Shown here piece by piece: positions 48,233-57,666 of a stretch of 64,000 nt of DNA. Origin of the DNA: Bacteroidales bacterium MB20-C3-3. GTDB taxonomy: Bacteria > Bacteroidota > Bacteroidia > Bacteroidales > UBA932. Where the stretch lies: positions 2,315,875 through 2,379,874 of the forward strand of contig CP141202.1 in the NCBI GenBank assembly GCA_035609245.1, in the 5' to 3' direction. How positions within the stretch are numbered: the stretch's first letter is position 1; each line of letters begins with the position of its first letter. Both the position numbers and the translations under genes were made by a program. Under the pieces are notes generated by a model. It worked only from the letters and a program-made list of their open reading frames with translations, did not search any database and had not been told where the DNA came from.

Positions 48233-50241
48233 AAAAAACAGCACCAGGTAAAATATTATACATTGCTCTTCTTGCAGTAACTCTTTTTGTATCCGGAAAT
48301 GCCATCGGACAATATGATAAACAGCAATTTTTCTACAGAGGAAGGCAGTTTTTGATTGAGGGCAAATATGTTCAGGCAATTGAGAACTTCAATATCTTAT
48401 CTCAGCTTGATACAACTCTTTATGAATCATATTTTTTCAGAGGTATAGCAAAATACAATCTTGGAGATTTTCTGGGAGCACAAATTGATTTTGACAGGAC
48501 TTTAACAATTAACCCTCTCTATACTCCTGCATATCACTACAGGGCTATAACCCTGAGCAGAACGGGTAAATATGATTTGGCACTTAAGGACCTGGAGGAG
48601 GCAGTTGATCTCAGACCGGGATATACAGGCCTCTACTTTAGCAGAGGGGTTACCTATTTTCTCTCCCAACAGTTTGAGAAGGCAGTTGAGGATTTTAACA
48701 GATTTATAAGGTATGAACCAAAAGTTACGGATGCCTATTTAAACAGGGGGGCCTCATATCTCTTTCTTGGGGATACCACCAAAGCGTTGAATGATTATCA
48801 GACTGCAATCTCTTTAAACAGATTTGAACCGGAAGGATATATAAGAAGGTCTCGGATTTATGTTCTCCAGAATGAGATTGAGAAGGCTCTTCAGGATCTG
48901 GATCAGGCTATAAAGTTAGATTCTTTAAATGCATTTGCCTATTTCAACAGAGCACTTGTGAGGTACAATGCCAAAGATATTATGGGAGCACTGGGAGATC
49001 TTGAGAGAGTTCTCAGGGAGGATCCGGGTAACTCTCTTACTCTCTATAACAGGGCTCTTATAAGGTCACAGATTGGGGATTATAATAATGCACTGGAGGA
49101 TTACGACAGGGTTCTCTCAATTAACCCAAATAATGTTCTTGCGTATTACAACAGAGCTACACTTTTTGTACAGCTGGGCAGATACAGAGATGCAATGGAT
49201 GATTACTCCCAGGCAATTAACCTCTATCCCGATTTTGCAAATGCATATATAAACCGCTCATATGTAAAGAATCAGCTTGGTCAGTTTAACTCAGCAAAAA
49301 GTGACTATGAAATAGCCCAAAAGAAGATTAGGGATTACAAATCCAGGGTAGGAGACACAACATTGGCTCACACACTTGCAGATACAACACGAAAATTTGA
49401 CAGATTACTGGCACTTGATGCTGATTTTGCAAAGAGGGATTTTAATAATGAGTTGCTTCAATACAGAGATGTCGATATCAGACTTAAACCGCTGTTTAAA
49501 TTCCGGGCTGCTCCTGAGGCAAAACTGTTAATGGCTCTTGAGAATAGATTTGACTCTCCGGAAATGGAACAGTTCAAACGCTCATTACCTGTTCCGGTTG
49601 AGCTTACAACCTCCCAGCCTGAGATATCTCAGAAAACAATTGATGAGATGAGGAGACTGACAGAGGCAAAGCTAAAGGAGAAGACTGAGGGGAGGGCTCT
49701 CTTCACAAAAGCTCTCATAGAAGCGGGGAGCAAACAGTTCAACACTGCCCTTGACTGTTATAACAGAGCAATTGGGCTGGAGCCTGATGAAACTTTCTAC
49801 TACATTAACAGAGGTGCACTCCAGAGTGAGATGATTGATTTTATATCCTCAATTGAGAGCAATGTACAGGTCCTTACATTGGATAACTCATCAGCAACTA
49901 GGGCAAAAGTTCAGGATCAGGCAACAAGAAGTTACGATTATACCCCTGCAATACACGATATGAAGAAGGCGGCAGCCCTCTCACCAGGATTTCCTTACAT
50001 CTATTATAATCTTGGAAATCTCTATTGTATGTCAAGCGACATCCCTGAATCCATAGTCCAGTATACAAAAGCTATTGAACTATACCCCGGTTTTGGAGAG
50101 GCATACTATAACAGAGGTTTAGTTCTTATTTATTTAAGAGATAAGGAGAAAGGCTGTATTGATCTGAGCAAAGCCGGCGAGCTAGGCGTCAAAGAGGCCT
50201 ATCCGGTAATATCAAAATATTGTGTTAAAGAGCAACAGTAA
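48229..50241 (+). CDS. Large exported TPR protein
   Basis: 670 residues. A signal peptide (about 1-27, cleaved near AIGQ) is followed by nine or ten consecutive TPRs (about 35-375), each with the pattern YFNRALVRYNAKDIMGAL and INPNNVLAYYNRA. Then come a spacer of about 170 residues without repeats and three more TPRs (about 495-660). There is no enzymatic motif. It is translationally coupled to mtgA (ATGA), so it may scaffold cell-wall enzymes in the periplasm. That is inference from position. Confidence 0.82.
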   Translation: MKKTAPGKILYIALLAVTLFVSGNAIGQYDKQQFFYRGRQFLIEGKYVQAIENFNILSQLDTTLYESYFFRGIAKYNLGDFLGAQIDFDRTLTINPLYTPAYHYRAITLSRTGKYDLALKDLEEAVDLRPGYTGLYFSRGVTYFLSQQFEKAVEDFNRFIRYEPKVTDAYLNRGASYLFLGDTTKALNDYQTAISLNRFEPEGYIRRSRIYVLQNEIEKALQDLDQAIKLDSLNAFAYFNRALVRYNAKDIMGALGDLERVLREDPGNSLTLYNRALIRSQIGDYNNALEDYDRVLSINPNNVLAYYNRATLFVQLGRYRDAMDDYSQAINLYPDFANAYINRSYVKNQLGQFNSAKSDYEIAQKKIRDYKSRVGDTTLAHTLADTTRKFDRLLALDADFAKRDFNNELLQYRDVDIRLKPLFKFRAAPEAKLLMALENRFDSPEMEQFKRSLPVPVELTTSQPEISQKTIDEMRRLTEAKLKEKTEGRALFTKALIEAGSKQFNTALDCYNRAIGLEPDETFYYINRGALQSEMIDFISSIESNVQVLTLDNSSATRAKVQDQATRSYDYTPAIHDMKKAAALSPGFPYIYYNLGNLYCMSSDIPESIVQYTKAIELYPGFGEAYYNRGLVLIYLRDKEKGCIDLSKAGELGVKEAYPVISKYCVKEQQ

Positions 50242-50250
50242 GTAGTGGTA

Positions 50251-50649
50251 CTATTTTCTCAGTCTGTCTGCAGCTCTTACCATAGCTTCATCTCTTGCTA
50301 TGTATCTGAATGCCATCCATGAGAGAATAGCAGCAACTATTGGAAATACTGCCGGTGTAGTAAATGCCGAGCCTTCCGGCCTTACAATGAAGAGGTAGAC
50401 AATCCAGGCCTGATATCCAATTAAAATAATTGCGTTAAGCAGAGTTAGTCTCATTTGAATAACTCTCTTTTTATAGAGGAATATTGATACAAGAGCAATA
50501 GCTGTTGTTATTGCATTGAATACAAGTAGCGGCATAATCTGAATAAGTTTAACTGACTCCACCTGAGATTTGGCTATTGTTACGAAAAAGAGTGAAGAGA
50601 GCAGAGCCGCTGCACCAAGAAGAAATAGTGTCTGTATTCTTTGTATCAT
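50251..50649 (-). CDS. DUF4293 family membrane protein
   Basis: 132 residues with four membrane helices (about 7-25, 35-60, 68-90 and 95-118) and the N-terminal MIQRIQTLFLL typical of DUF4293, a Bacteroidota family of unknown function. It is a single gene with its own -7 box. Confidence 0.8.
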   Translation of the reverse strand: MIQRIQTLFLLGAAALLSSLFFVTIAKSQVESVKLIQIMPLLVFNAITTAIALVSIFLYKKRVIQMRLTLLNAIILIGYQAWIVYLFIVRPEGSAFTTPAVFPIVAAILSWMAFRYIARDEAMVRAADRLRK

Positions 50650-50665
50650 AGATTGGTATTTTTCA

Positions 50666-50673
50666 CAAAAGTA
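50666..50673 (-). promoter_or_regulatory. -7 box of the DUF4293 gene
   Basis: TACTTTTG on the minus strand, 16 bp upstream of ATG 50649. Confidence 0.45.
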
Positions 50674-50685
50674 TAAAATAAAGCT

Positions 50686-50693
50686 TATTTTTG
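50686..50693 (+). promoter_or_regulatory. -7 box of the nucleoside phosphorylase gene
   Basis: TATTTTTG, 19 bp upstream of ATG 50713, divergent from the DUF4293 promoter. Confidence 0.5.
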
Positions 50694-50712
50694 TAGTTTA
50701 AAGCTATCAAAT

Positions 50713-51585
50713 ATGAATCAAATACCATCGTCTGAACTAATAATAAATAGTGACGGATCTGTATTTCATCTTCACATAAGGCCTGAAGAGCTGGCAGATA
50801 CAGTAATTCTTGTAGGCGATCCCGGAAGAGTAGAGCTGGTTGCATCATACTTTGAATCGAGGGAATTTTCCAGGGCATCAAGAGAGTTTGTTACAGTAAC
50901 AGGAAGGTATAACGGAAAGAGAATTACAGTTCTCTCAACCGGAATTGGTACTGATAATATTGATATTGTCGTTAATGAGCTGGATGCGCTCGCAAATATT
51001 GATTTTGAAACCAGAACTCCTAAAAAAGAGCACAAAAGATTGAGGATTCTCAGAATAGGCACCTCTGGTGCAATTCAACCTGATATTCCACTTGGATCAT
51101 TTGTCCTTTCACATATATCTGTAGGGTGTGATGGCCTTCTAAACTGGTATCAATCAAGAGATTCAATATCAGATCTGGATATGGAAAGAGCCTTTATGGA
51201 GCATACTTCATGGCCTGATAATCTTCCCCATCCATATTTTGCAAATGCATCAGATTCTATTATCTCTCTTCTTGAGGATGTAACAATAAAGGGGGTGACA
51301 ATTTCCGCATCAGGGTTTTATGGCCCTCAGGGCAGGGTTTTAAGGCTCCCTCTTGCAATGCCTGATATGGTCCATAAATTTGAAACCTTTAATTACAAGG
51401 GTAATAAAATTACCAATTTTGAGATGGAGGGTTCTGCAATAGCCGGACTATCAGGACTACTTGGTCATGACGCAGCAACTGTATGCTGTATAATAGCAAA
51501 CAGGCACCTTCATGAAAGCCAGCCTGACTATAAACCATATGTAAAGAGGCTTATTGAAACAGCACTGGAAAGGTTAGCGAAATGA
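50713..51585 (+). CDS. Nucleoside phosphorylase (PNP/UDP family, uridine-phosphorylase-like)
   Basis: 290 residues. It cleaves a nucleoside with phosphate to base and ribose-1-phosphate. The phosphate loop is LVGDPGRVELVASYF (about 31-45), the central GTSGAIQPDIPLGSFVLS (about 117-134) is typical of the family, and the ribose-binding ITNFEMEGSAIAGLSG (about 235) holds the MEG motif. The base specificity is not clear; its position relative to uridine phosphorylases is by overall pattern. It overlaps the next gene by ATGA. Confidence 0.85.
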   Translation: MNQIPSSELIINSDGSVFHLHIRPEELADTVILVGDPGRVELVASYFESREFSRASREFVTVTGRYNGKRITVLSTGIGTDNIDIVVNELDALANIDFETRTPKKEHKRLRILRIGTSGAIQPDIPLGSFVLSHISVGCDGLLNWYQSRDSISDLDMERAFMEHTSWPDNLPHPYFANASDSIISLLEDVTIKGVTISASGFYGPQGRVLRLPLAMPDMVHKFETFNYKGNKITNFEMEGSAIAGLSGLLGHDAATVCCIIANRHLHESQPDYKPYVKRLIETALERLAK

Positions 51586-52409
51586 TAAAAGAATCTCTTC
51601 TGGTATCACTTTTAACACTTCTGGACGACTCGGACCAGAGCGTTAAGGTGGCCGCCTGGGATAAATTACTGGAGTTGGGTGATACAGCTGCAGAAGAGAT
51701 GGAGCAACTACTCCCGGAACTAAGCGCTAATTTTGACAAGGGTTATCTTGATTCTCTTTTATTAGAGCTAAAGTTAGAGATTGTTCTCAGGAGGTTAAAG
51801 AACTATCTTGATAATCCCGACCCTCTTTTGCTGGACGGCCTTCTCCTTGTATCAAATGCACTTGATCTCAATCTTGATAAAGTAAAGTATCTTACTATTG
51901 TACAGGATATTGCAGATGAAATTCTTCTTGAAATTAGCGATAACAGAACTGCAATTGAGAATATGGAGATATTTAACTATATATTCTTCAGGAGGATTGG
52001 ATTCAAGCACGAGGATGATACAGTAACCATTAAAGAGAATGCTTTAATTACAAAAGTACTTGAGAGTAAGAAGGGGAATATTTTTACAATTCCAATTTGT
52101 TATTTTATTCTTGCACGACAATCAGGCTTACCGGTGTACCCTGTAATAGCCGGAAAATCATTTACTCCTGCCTATCTCAACAGTGATGATAAGCCAATTT
52201 TTTATATAAACATATATAAAAACGGCATTATATTTTCTAAAGAGTTAACTGAGCCGGAAAATCCATCGAGAGTGGGAGTTGATAAGGCTTTGGTATCAAT
52301 ATATGCAGACCATTTGAACTATCTTTTTAAGTCAATAAATGACAAAGAGAGCTCAGATATTATGGAGAGAGTTTTAGAATGCTTTGGTAATTTGAGGTAT
52401 ATAAACTGA
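51582..52409 (+). CDS. SirB1-like transglutaminase-fold protein with helical N-terminus
   Basis: 275 residues, no signal peptide. The N-terminal about 100 residues are amphipathic helices resembling one or two HEAT repeats (SLLTLLDDSDQSVKVAAWDKLLEL). The following part resembles SirB1/Transglut_core2: IFNYIFFRRIGF, NALITKVLESKKGNIFTIPICYFILARQSGLPVYPV. The usual Cys-His of active transglutaminases is not evident, and SirB1 relatives are not known to be active. It is translationally coupled to the nucleoside phosphorylase. Confidence 0.65.
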   Translation: MIKESLLVSLLTLLDDSDQSVKVAAWDKLLELGDTAAEEMEQLLPELSANFDKGYLDSLLLELKLEIVLRRLKNYLDNPDPLLLDGLLLVSNALDLNLDKVKYLTIVQDIADEILLEISDNRTAIENMEIFNYIFFRRIGFKHEDDTVTIKENALITKVLESKKGNIFTIPICYFILARQSGLPVYPVIAGKSFTPAYLNSDDKPIFYINIYKNGIIFSKELTEPENPSRVGVDKALVSIYADHLNYLFKSINDKESSDIMERVLECFGNLRYIN

Positions 52410-52411
52410 AA

Positions 52412-52438
52412 CCTCCGTAATCAAAAAGATTACAGAGG
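52412..52438 (+). terminator. Hairpin after the SirB1-like gene
   Basis: CCTCCGTAATC (52412-52422) pairs with GATTACAGAGG (52428-52438) around AAAAA, with one mismatch. No T-tract follows directly, so it may be a weak terminator or an mRNA-end structure. Confidence 0.45.
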
Positions 52439-52467
52439 CGCTTCATAGTTTAGTTTTAGGTCAAGTA

Positions 52468-53709
52468 ATGAATTACTTACTTGTAACAAATATAATCAAT
52501 ATTTTGAAAATAAACCTTTTTATAGCAAAATCTTTGAACGCAGGGGGGAAAGATAATCTTCCCGGAAAGAGAAATTCACTTATTGCAGCTTTATCAATTG
52601 CTGTAAGTATGGTAGTGATGATTGTCGCTATCTCAATATCAGATGGGTTTTCAAAGGAGATTGGAGATAAGGTTACAGGATTTACCGGAAATTTAGTGGT
52701 TAAAGTTCCGGGTGAAGAGCCCACAAATAATATTTATCCGCTTACCGTAACCGATGCTAAAATAGATTCTTTGAGCCGGTTAGCCGGGGTAAATCTTGTT
52801 CAGGGGATTGCATACTCTTCTGGTGTGGTCAAGTATAATGACCAGATTGAGGGAGTTATGATAAAAGGTGTGTCAAAAAATTATAACTGGAGTTTTGTAA
52901 AAAATCATCTGACTGACCAAAGTTTAACTTTATGGAGAGATTCTCTTGGTTCAGAAGAGATTGTGATTTCTGTAAGGTTGGCTGCCAAGCTTAATCTAAA
53001 AATAGGAGAGAGGCCTTTCTTTTACTTTATTGGAGAGAGTATTAAAGTTAGAAGATTTAGTGTTGCCGGTATTTTTGACGCAAGACTTGAAGAGGTTGAT
53101 AAAGGATTGATATTTTGTAATATTGAAAATACAAGAGGTGTGCTTGGTTGGGATAATAATCAATACAGTTCACTGGAGATTCTTGCTAACGGTAAAATTA
53201 TTAAAGAGGAGGTTGAAAAAATGTTTAATGATGCCGATGTTGCATCACCTGATGAACTTTTCCCCCATCTCTTTGACTGGCTCACTCTTCTTGATTTTAA
53301 TGTAATGATTGTGATTATCCTGATGATGGTAGTTGCAGGATTTAATATGATCTCAGGATTGCTTATTATTCTTTTCGAGAAGATATCAATGATTGGGCTG
53401 CTAAAATCTCTGGGTATGAGGGATTCTTCAATACACAAAATATTTCTTTACAGGGCAATATCAATTGTATTGAAGGGAATTATCGCCGGTAATCTCTTTG
53501 CCCTGGGTCTTCTTTTAATACAAAAAGTATTCAAAGTAATATCCCTTGACCCTGATAATTACTTTGTGACACATATACCTGTTGATATTAATTTTCTTAA
53601 GATTCTGATACTTGATTTAGCTGCTCTTGCAGTTATAACAGTGATACTCTATATACCATCTTCATTCATTTCAGGGATGGAGCCAGATAAGAGTCTCAGG
53701 CAGAAGTAA
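52468..53709 (+). CDS. FtsX-family ABC transporter permease (LolC/LolE-like)
   Basis: 413 residues. One N-terminal membrane helix (about 38-60, LIAALSIAVSMVVMIVAISI) is followed by a periplasmic domain of about 200 residues, then three helices (about 270-295, 320-345, 372-395). This is the MacB/LolCE topology. The family exports or releases lipoproteins from the inner membrane with a LolD-type ATPase, which is not encoded nearby. The start is somewhat uncertain: the first about 15 residues are not conserved in my recollection, and TTG 52504 would be an alternative. Confidence 0.8.
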   Translation: MNYLLVTNIINILKINLFIAKSLNAGGKDNLPGKRNSLIAALSIAVSMVVMIVAISISDGFSKEIGDKVTGFTGNLVVKVPGEEPTNNIYPLTVTDAKIDSLSRLAGVNLVQGIAYSSGVVKYNDQIEGVMIKGVSKNYNWSFVKNHLTDQSLTLWRDSLGSEEIVISVRLAAKLNLKIGERPFFYFIGESIKVRRFSVAGIFDARLEEVDKGLIFCNIENTRGVLGWDNNQYSSLEILANGKIIKEEVEKMFNDADVASPDELFPHLFDWLTLLDFNVMIVIILMMVVAGFNMISGLLIILFEKISMIGLLKSLGMRDSSIHKIFLYRAISIVLKGIIAGNLFALGLLLIQKVFKVISLDPDNYFVTHIPVDINFLKILILDLAALAVITVILYIPSSFISGMEPDKSLRQK

Positions 53710-53710
53710 T

Positions 53711-54775
53711 TTATTTTTTAACCAGTACAGAGTATGTGCTGTATCTTTCAAGAATTTCATCAACAAAACGGATTGTCTCAGTTCCTTTGAATTGACCCAA
53801 CCTTAGAATATTCGCAGGAAGATTCTCCCTTTTACGCATTTGAGGAATAACACCCTTAAGAGACTCCCAGTCATTTTGATTTTCACCAAGATGCTCTGCC
53901 ACTCTTCTGATATCATCAACTCGTCCCTCTCCGGCATTGTAGGCAGCAAGAACAAGTTTAATTTTGTTAATAGAATCAATTTCAGGTGAATAATAAAGTT
54001 TTTGCAGCCTTTTAATTAACATTGTGCCGGCCTTTACATTTTGTTCAGGGTCAAATATATCATCAATTCCAAATTGCCTTGCAGTAGCATTCTTAATCTG
54101 CATAAGACCATGAGCACCTCTCACTGAGCTTGTGTTCATAGAGAACTTACTCTCCTGAAAAATCAGTGAAGCAAGTAATCTCCAGTCCCAGCCAATGGTT
54201 TTTGAATATTTTTTTATAATATCATCGTATGGGGAGAGGTGGTTTGTTGGAGAGGTTAGGGCATAAGCATTCCGTCTGTAGGGTCTCAGGTATCTGGAGA
54301 CAAGGGCAGAGTAATCTTTGCTCTGTTTGAAAAAGGTAAGCCAGTAGTTCAATTGCTGAAGAAGCTGTATATTGCTTTTGTTTACTACCCAGGCGTGTCC
54401 TGCCTCATTAACATCAACACTGGAGATTAGATTGTCTGAGTACTCTTCAGGAATAATCTCTGTCTCTGCCTGAATTACCAGTATATCAGTTCTGCCATCC
54501 ATAAGCTCCTCCCACATATTTGATTTATCCTGTGGTTTAAGCCTTAAATGACATCTTTGAGAAAGGGAGAATTTTTTTAAAAGATCGTGGTGAAAACCTG
54601 TAGGATGTCCCTGCTTGATATAAATACCACCATCAACAGCAATTCGAACACATAGAGTGTCGCCTTCAAGAAAGAAGGAAGAGGAACTCTCTTCTCTTAT
54701 ATTTCTGTTTCCCGCAATAATTAATAATAACCCAAGAAAAAGTATTACTGCAATGAATCGTATGATTCTTCCCAT
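53711..54775 (-). CDS. MltF-like membrane-bound lytic transglycosylase
   Basis: 354 residues. An N-terminal membrane anchor or signal (about 4-24) is followed by a shortened solute-binding-protein-like domain (about 38-165, with CVRIAVDGGIYIKQGHPTGF) and an SLT domain (about 190-330). The catalytic Glu is in FQESKFSMNTSS, followed by GAHGLMQIKNATARQFGI and AAYNAGEGRVDD. It cleaves glycan strands to 1,6-anhydroMurNAc ends. It is transcribed with the porin gene located 13 bp upstream. Confidence 0.9.
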   Translation of the reverse strand: MGRIIRFIAVILFLGLLLIIAGNRNIREESSSSFFLEGDTLCVRIAVDGGIYIKQGHPTGFHHDLLKKFSLSQRCHLRLKPQDKSNMWEELMDGRTDILVIQAETEIIPEEYSDNLISSVDVNEAGHAWVVNKSNIQLLQQLNYWLTFFKQSKDYSALVSRYLRPYRRNAYALTSPTNHLSPYDDIIKKYSKTIGWDWRLLASLIFQESKFSMNTSSVRGAHGLMQIKNATARQFGIDDIFDPEQNVKAGTMLIKRLQKLYYSPEIDSINKIKLVLAAYNAGEGRVDDIRRVAEHLGENQNDWESLKGVIPQMRKRENLPANILRLGQFKGTETIRFVDEILERYSTYSVLVKK

Positions 54776-54788
54776 AGCTGCTATATCA

Positions 54789-56855
54789 CTATTTCACATA
54801 GAATGGCCAGTTGATCCCAATTTGTATCGTCCTGCGTGGCATAGTATAGTGATGAGCCGAGAAGTAGTCGCCGGTAGGCCAGCCTTGAGCGGTATTCAGA
54901 TATTTTATAAATATTGTTGCCTTTTTCCACTGGACATTTGCAAAAACATCTATATAAGGAACGCTTCCTATCTCTCTTTCATCTTGTATATGGAACTGGC
55001 CTGTGGCCGGGTTGTACGCAGGGGCGTAGTATTTGGTATGATATGTTACATCTGCTCCCAGCTGCATTGTCATTACATTTTTGACAATATTGAACTGAAA
55101 GAAGTACCTCAGGTTTGCACTGAGAAGAGGTAACGGAACAACAGTTGCATCAGATGTCAACTGCAGAAGGAATCTGTTGTGAAAATGAAAACTACTGAGT
55201 CTGAAATTATAATTTAGAGAGGCAGCCATCACATTTAAAATTCCTAAGTGCTGTTTTATCTCTCCCTTTTTATCGTAATAAATTAAATTGTCTGTCAGTG
55301 AGTAACCAAAGGATGCGCTTAAATTAGCAACTGGAATTTCCATGAATGCCTCAATTCTCGTCTCTGTGGTTTTCCCAAATTCATTATCCCATTTGAAGTG
55401 ATTCGAGTAAAAATATCTCTGTAACGGCTCGGGACTTTTGTTCTCAAACTTAAATTTTGCATCCAGGTGAATGCCCTCTTTAAACGGGAATAAAGATAGT
55501 TTAGCATTTGCATCAACTCCAATATCACCTGCCTCATAACCGGTTAATCCAATCTTTGCCAAACCGTCCCATTTGAAATATTTTCTAAAAACTCCTGATG
55601 CACCAAAGTATGCATAGGTATTATTGTAACGATCCATTTTAACGCCAAGCGAATCAAATTCAGGCCTGTAGTTAAAATAGGAGAGGTACTTATGGCCAAC
55701 TCCCCCCTCAAGGTTAGATACAATAGAACTTTGTGAAAAAGGCTGAATTCTGAGAAAGACACGGTTCTCAATTTTATTAAGCCTTACCGAGTCATAGCTC
55801 TCAACAGGGTCAATAAAAAATTTTTCGTTGTAATAGGCGACACCTTTAGTGTCAGAGGGATCAATCTTATCTGTGTATAGTTTATAATAAGTAGCAAATT
55901 CAAATGAGTGTCCGATATAAGCTGCAGTTCCCTCCTCAATTTTTGAATCTTTCCCTTTAGAGAATTTTATAGGAAAACCATAGGATTGTGTAAGAAATAT
56001 TGAGTTTCTTTTTAGCCTGTTGTGAGCAGTATTCAAATTGTATGGAATTTCCCTTGGCTCAACAAGAGTGTCAAGAACAAGTCTGTCGTCAACTATACCC
56101 CCATTTTCATCCCTCTTAACAGATTGAAATATATATCCGCCGTGCATTACATATCTTTTGCCCAAATAGTTGGATGTTAGGGAGAAGGTTCTGTTATCTG
56201 TTGCCTCCTTAGTAAGTATTCCCTTGCCTCCCCATCTGTCGTAAAGGATTGTAATATTCATTGAGGGTGAGATATTCTGTGTGGACAAAACATGAACATT
56301 GCTCTCCTCTTTTACCCGCTCAGCAAAAAGCGTCCCTCTGTATCCAAATTCTGTGTGTGGAGTCTTTACATTGTAAAAGGGATGACTCTCCTTTGTAAAG
56401 CTGTACATGATATAGGGATCGAAAGGGGTGAAATCTCTCACCTCCTCTCTTAGAAAATAGTTTCTGTACCTTGAAGCAGAACCGGAGACACCAAGATACT
56501 CAGCACCAACATCTCGCTTCATGAAAGGGAGAAAATGGTAGTTGTAGTCAGCGGTAGTATCCTGCTTTAGCATCTTATTGATCCTGTTCAGGTAACTATC
56601 GTGATTCCACAGTATTATTTTTTTAAATTTCAGCGAATCCGGAATAAAATAACTCTCCAGGTACATTGGTTTTGCATCCCGGATACTATCCTTAACTGCC
56701 TGGATTGAATCCTTTTGGGCTCGTGTTAATTTTGTTTGCAAAGAGTCATTAACCTCTCTGTTTTGAGCAGGTGCATAACTGAAAGTGAGCAGAGCAGCCA
56801 ATAAGGCTGCAATGCTCACTGTCACCATAGATATATTGTATGTTCTTTTAGCCAT
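54789..56855 (-). CDS. Putative porin of the Bacteroidota outer membrane
   Basis: 688 residues from ATG 56855. The longer frame starts inside the promoter box. A signal peptide (about 1-28) is followed by a short helical, Lys/Ala-rich linker (LTRAQKDSIQAVKDSIRDA) and a long beta-barrel with many strands, ending RTIQIGINWPFYVK. It resembles the Bacteroidota putative porin family (about 650 residues), of unknown substrate. It is followed by the MltF-like gene. Confidence 0.78.
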   Translation of the reverse strand: MAKRTYNISMVTVSIAALLAALLTFSYAPAQNREVNDSLQTKLTRAQKDSIQAVKDSIRDAKPMYLESYFIPDSLKFKKIILWNHDSYLNRINKMLKQDTTADYNYHFLPFMKRDVGAEYLGVSGSASRYRNYFLREEVRDFTPFDPYIMYSFTKESHPFYNVKTPHTEFGYRGTLFAERVKEESNVHVLSTQNISPSMNITILYDRWGGKGILTKEATDNRTFSLTSNYLGKRYVMHGGYIFQSVKRDENGGIVDDRLVLDTLVEPREIPYNLNTAHNRLKRNSIFLTQSYGFPIKFSKGKDSKIEEGTAAYIGHSFEFATYYKLYTDKIDPSDTKGVAYYNEKFFIDPVESYDSVRLNKIENRVFLRIQPFSQSSIVSNLEGGVGHKYLSYFNYRPEFDSLGVKMDRYNNTYAYFGASGVFRKYFKWDGLAKIGLTGYEAGDIGVDANAKLSLFPFKEGIHLDAKFKFENKSPEPLQRYFYSNHFKWDNEFGKTTETRIEAFMEIPVANLSASFGYSLTDNLIYYDKKGEIKQHLGILNVMAASLNYNFRLSSFHFHNRFLLQLTSDATVVPLPLLSANLRYFFQFNIVKNVMTMQLGADVTYHTKYYAPAYNPATGQFHIQDEREIGSVPYIDVFANVQWKKATIFIKYLNTAQGWPTGDYFSAHHYTMPRRTIQIGINWPFYVK

Positions 56856-56864
56856 ATTACGGTG

Positions 56865-56872
56865 CAAACATA
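56865..56872 (-). promoter_or_regulatory. -7 box of the porin gene
   Basis: TATGTTTG on the minus strand. The predicted transcription start lies only a few bases before ATG 56855, so the mRNA may be nearly leaderless. This supports the shorter start. Confidence 0.55.
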
Positions 56873-56901
56873 CAAAAAAATGAGTTAATGTTACTGAGGT
56901 A

Positions 56902-57663
56902 CTAGATTCCTGCTACTCTCTCTTTGTAAGTTGCAAGGCAGGCATCAAGTCTGTCGTGTGCAGTATTGTCACCAGGAATGTTGTGTGAAGGGTGTATGTA
57001 AAGCTTAACACCTCTCTCTGCAAGTATCTCGGCAACAGTTGTTACAGTCATCCAGACAAGAGTTATAAATGCCATTGTTGAAACAGGTCCAACTTTATCG
57101 TAGTGATTTTTGAGTGGAACACTTGCATCAACAAGTGGTGCGCAAGAATCAACTACAATGTCTGCTAATTCAAAAAGAGTCTTGCCGCAAGAGTGTCTTG
57201 TCTTTTTGCCTACAGACTCTTTAGCAGAACCAAAGACAATAACCTTCATGCCAAGTTCTTTAGCTTTGAGTGCAACATCAATATTTACATTATTTATTCC
57301 GGTATGTGAAAAGATCCACATTGTATCCCTGTTGTCAAAGTTGTATGACTTCATAATAGCGTTGCCATAACCCTCAGCCCTCTCAAGGAAGAGAAACTGA
57401 TGGACACCCATCTCTCCTGTTATTCTTGTGAAGAAGGTGAGTGGCAATTCAACTATTGGGTGAAACCCTACAAAGCCTCCGATGCGGGGGTACATCTCCT
57501 CAACCGGAATAGTCGCGTGGCCACATCCAAATGTGTGGACCCACCGGCCAGCCTCAATACTGTCTGCCATGACTGTGGCAGCCTTTTTAATGTTCTCTAG
57601 CTGTGACTCTTCAATTGAGCTCATTACGGCTCTGGCGTTGTTTAACCATTCTAATGCTAACAT
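56902..57663 (-). CDS. SIS-domain phosphosugar-binding protein (UPF0309-like)
   Basis: 253 residues. The SIS fold spans almost the whole protein: HTFGCGHATIPVEEMYPRIGG (about 44), IFSHTGINNVNIDVALKAKELGMKVIVFGS (about 118), and a long helical C-terminus with HPSHNIPGDNTAHDRLD. These proteins bind or isomerise sugar phosphates. Here it is the last gene of an eight-gene operon and follows the MFS transporter by 3 bp, with a ROK kinase before that, so it is probably part of sugar or aminosugar catabolism. Confidence 0.8.
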   Translation of the reverse strand: MLALEWLNNARAVMSSIEESQLENIKKAATVMADSIEAGRWVHTFGCGHATIPVEEMYPRIGGFVGFHPIVELPLTFFTRITGEMGVHQFLFLERAEGYGNAIMKSYNFDNRDTMWIFSHTGINNVNIDVALKAKELGMKVIVFGSAKESVGKKTRHSCGKTLFELADIVVDSCAPLVDASVPLKNHYDKVGPVSTMAFITLVWMTVTTVAEILAERGVKLYIHPSHNIPGDNTAHDRLDACLATYKERVAGI

Positions 57664-57666
57664 GTT

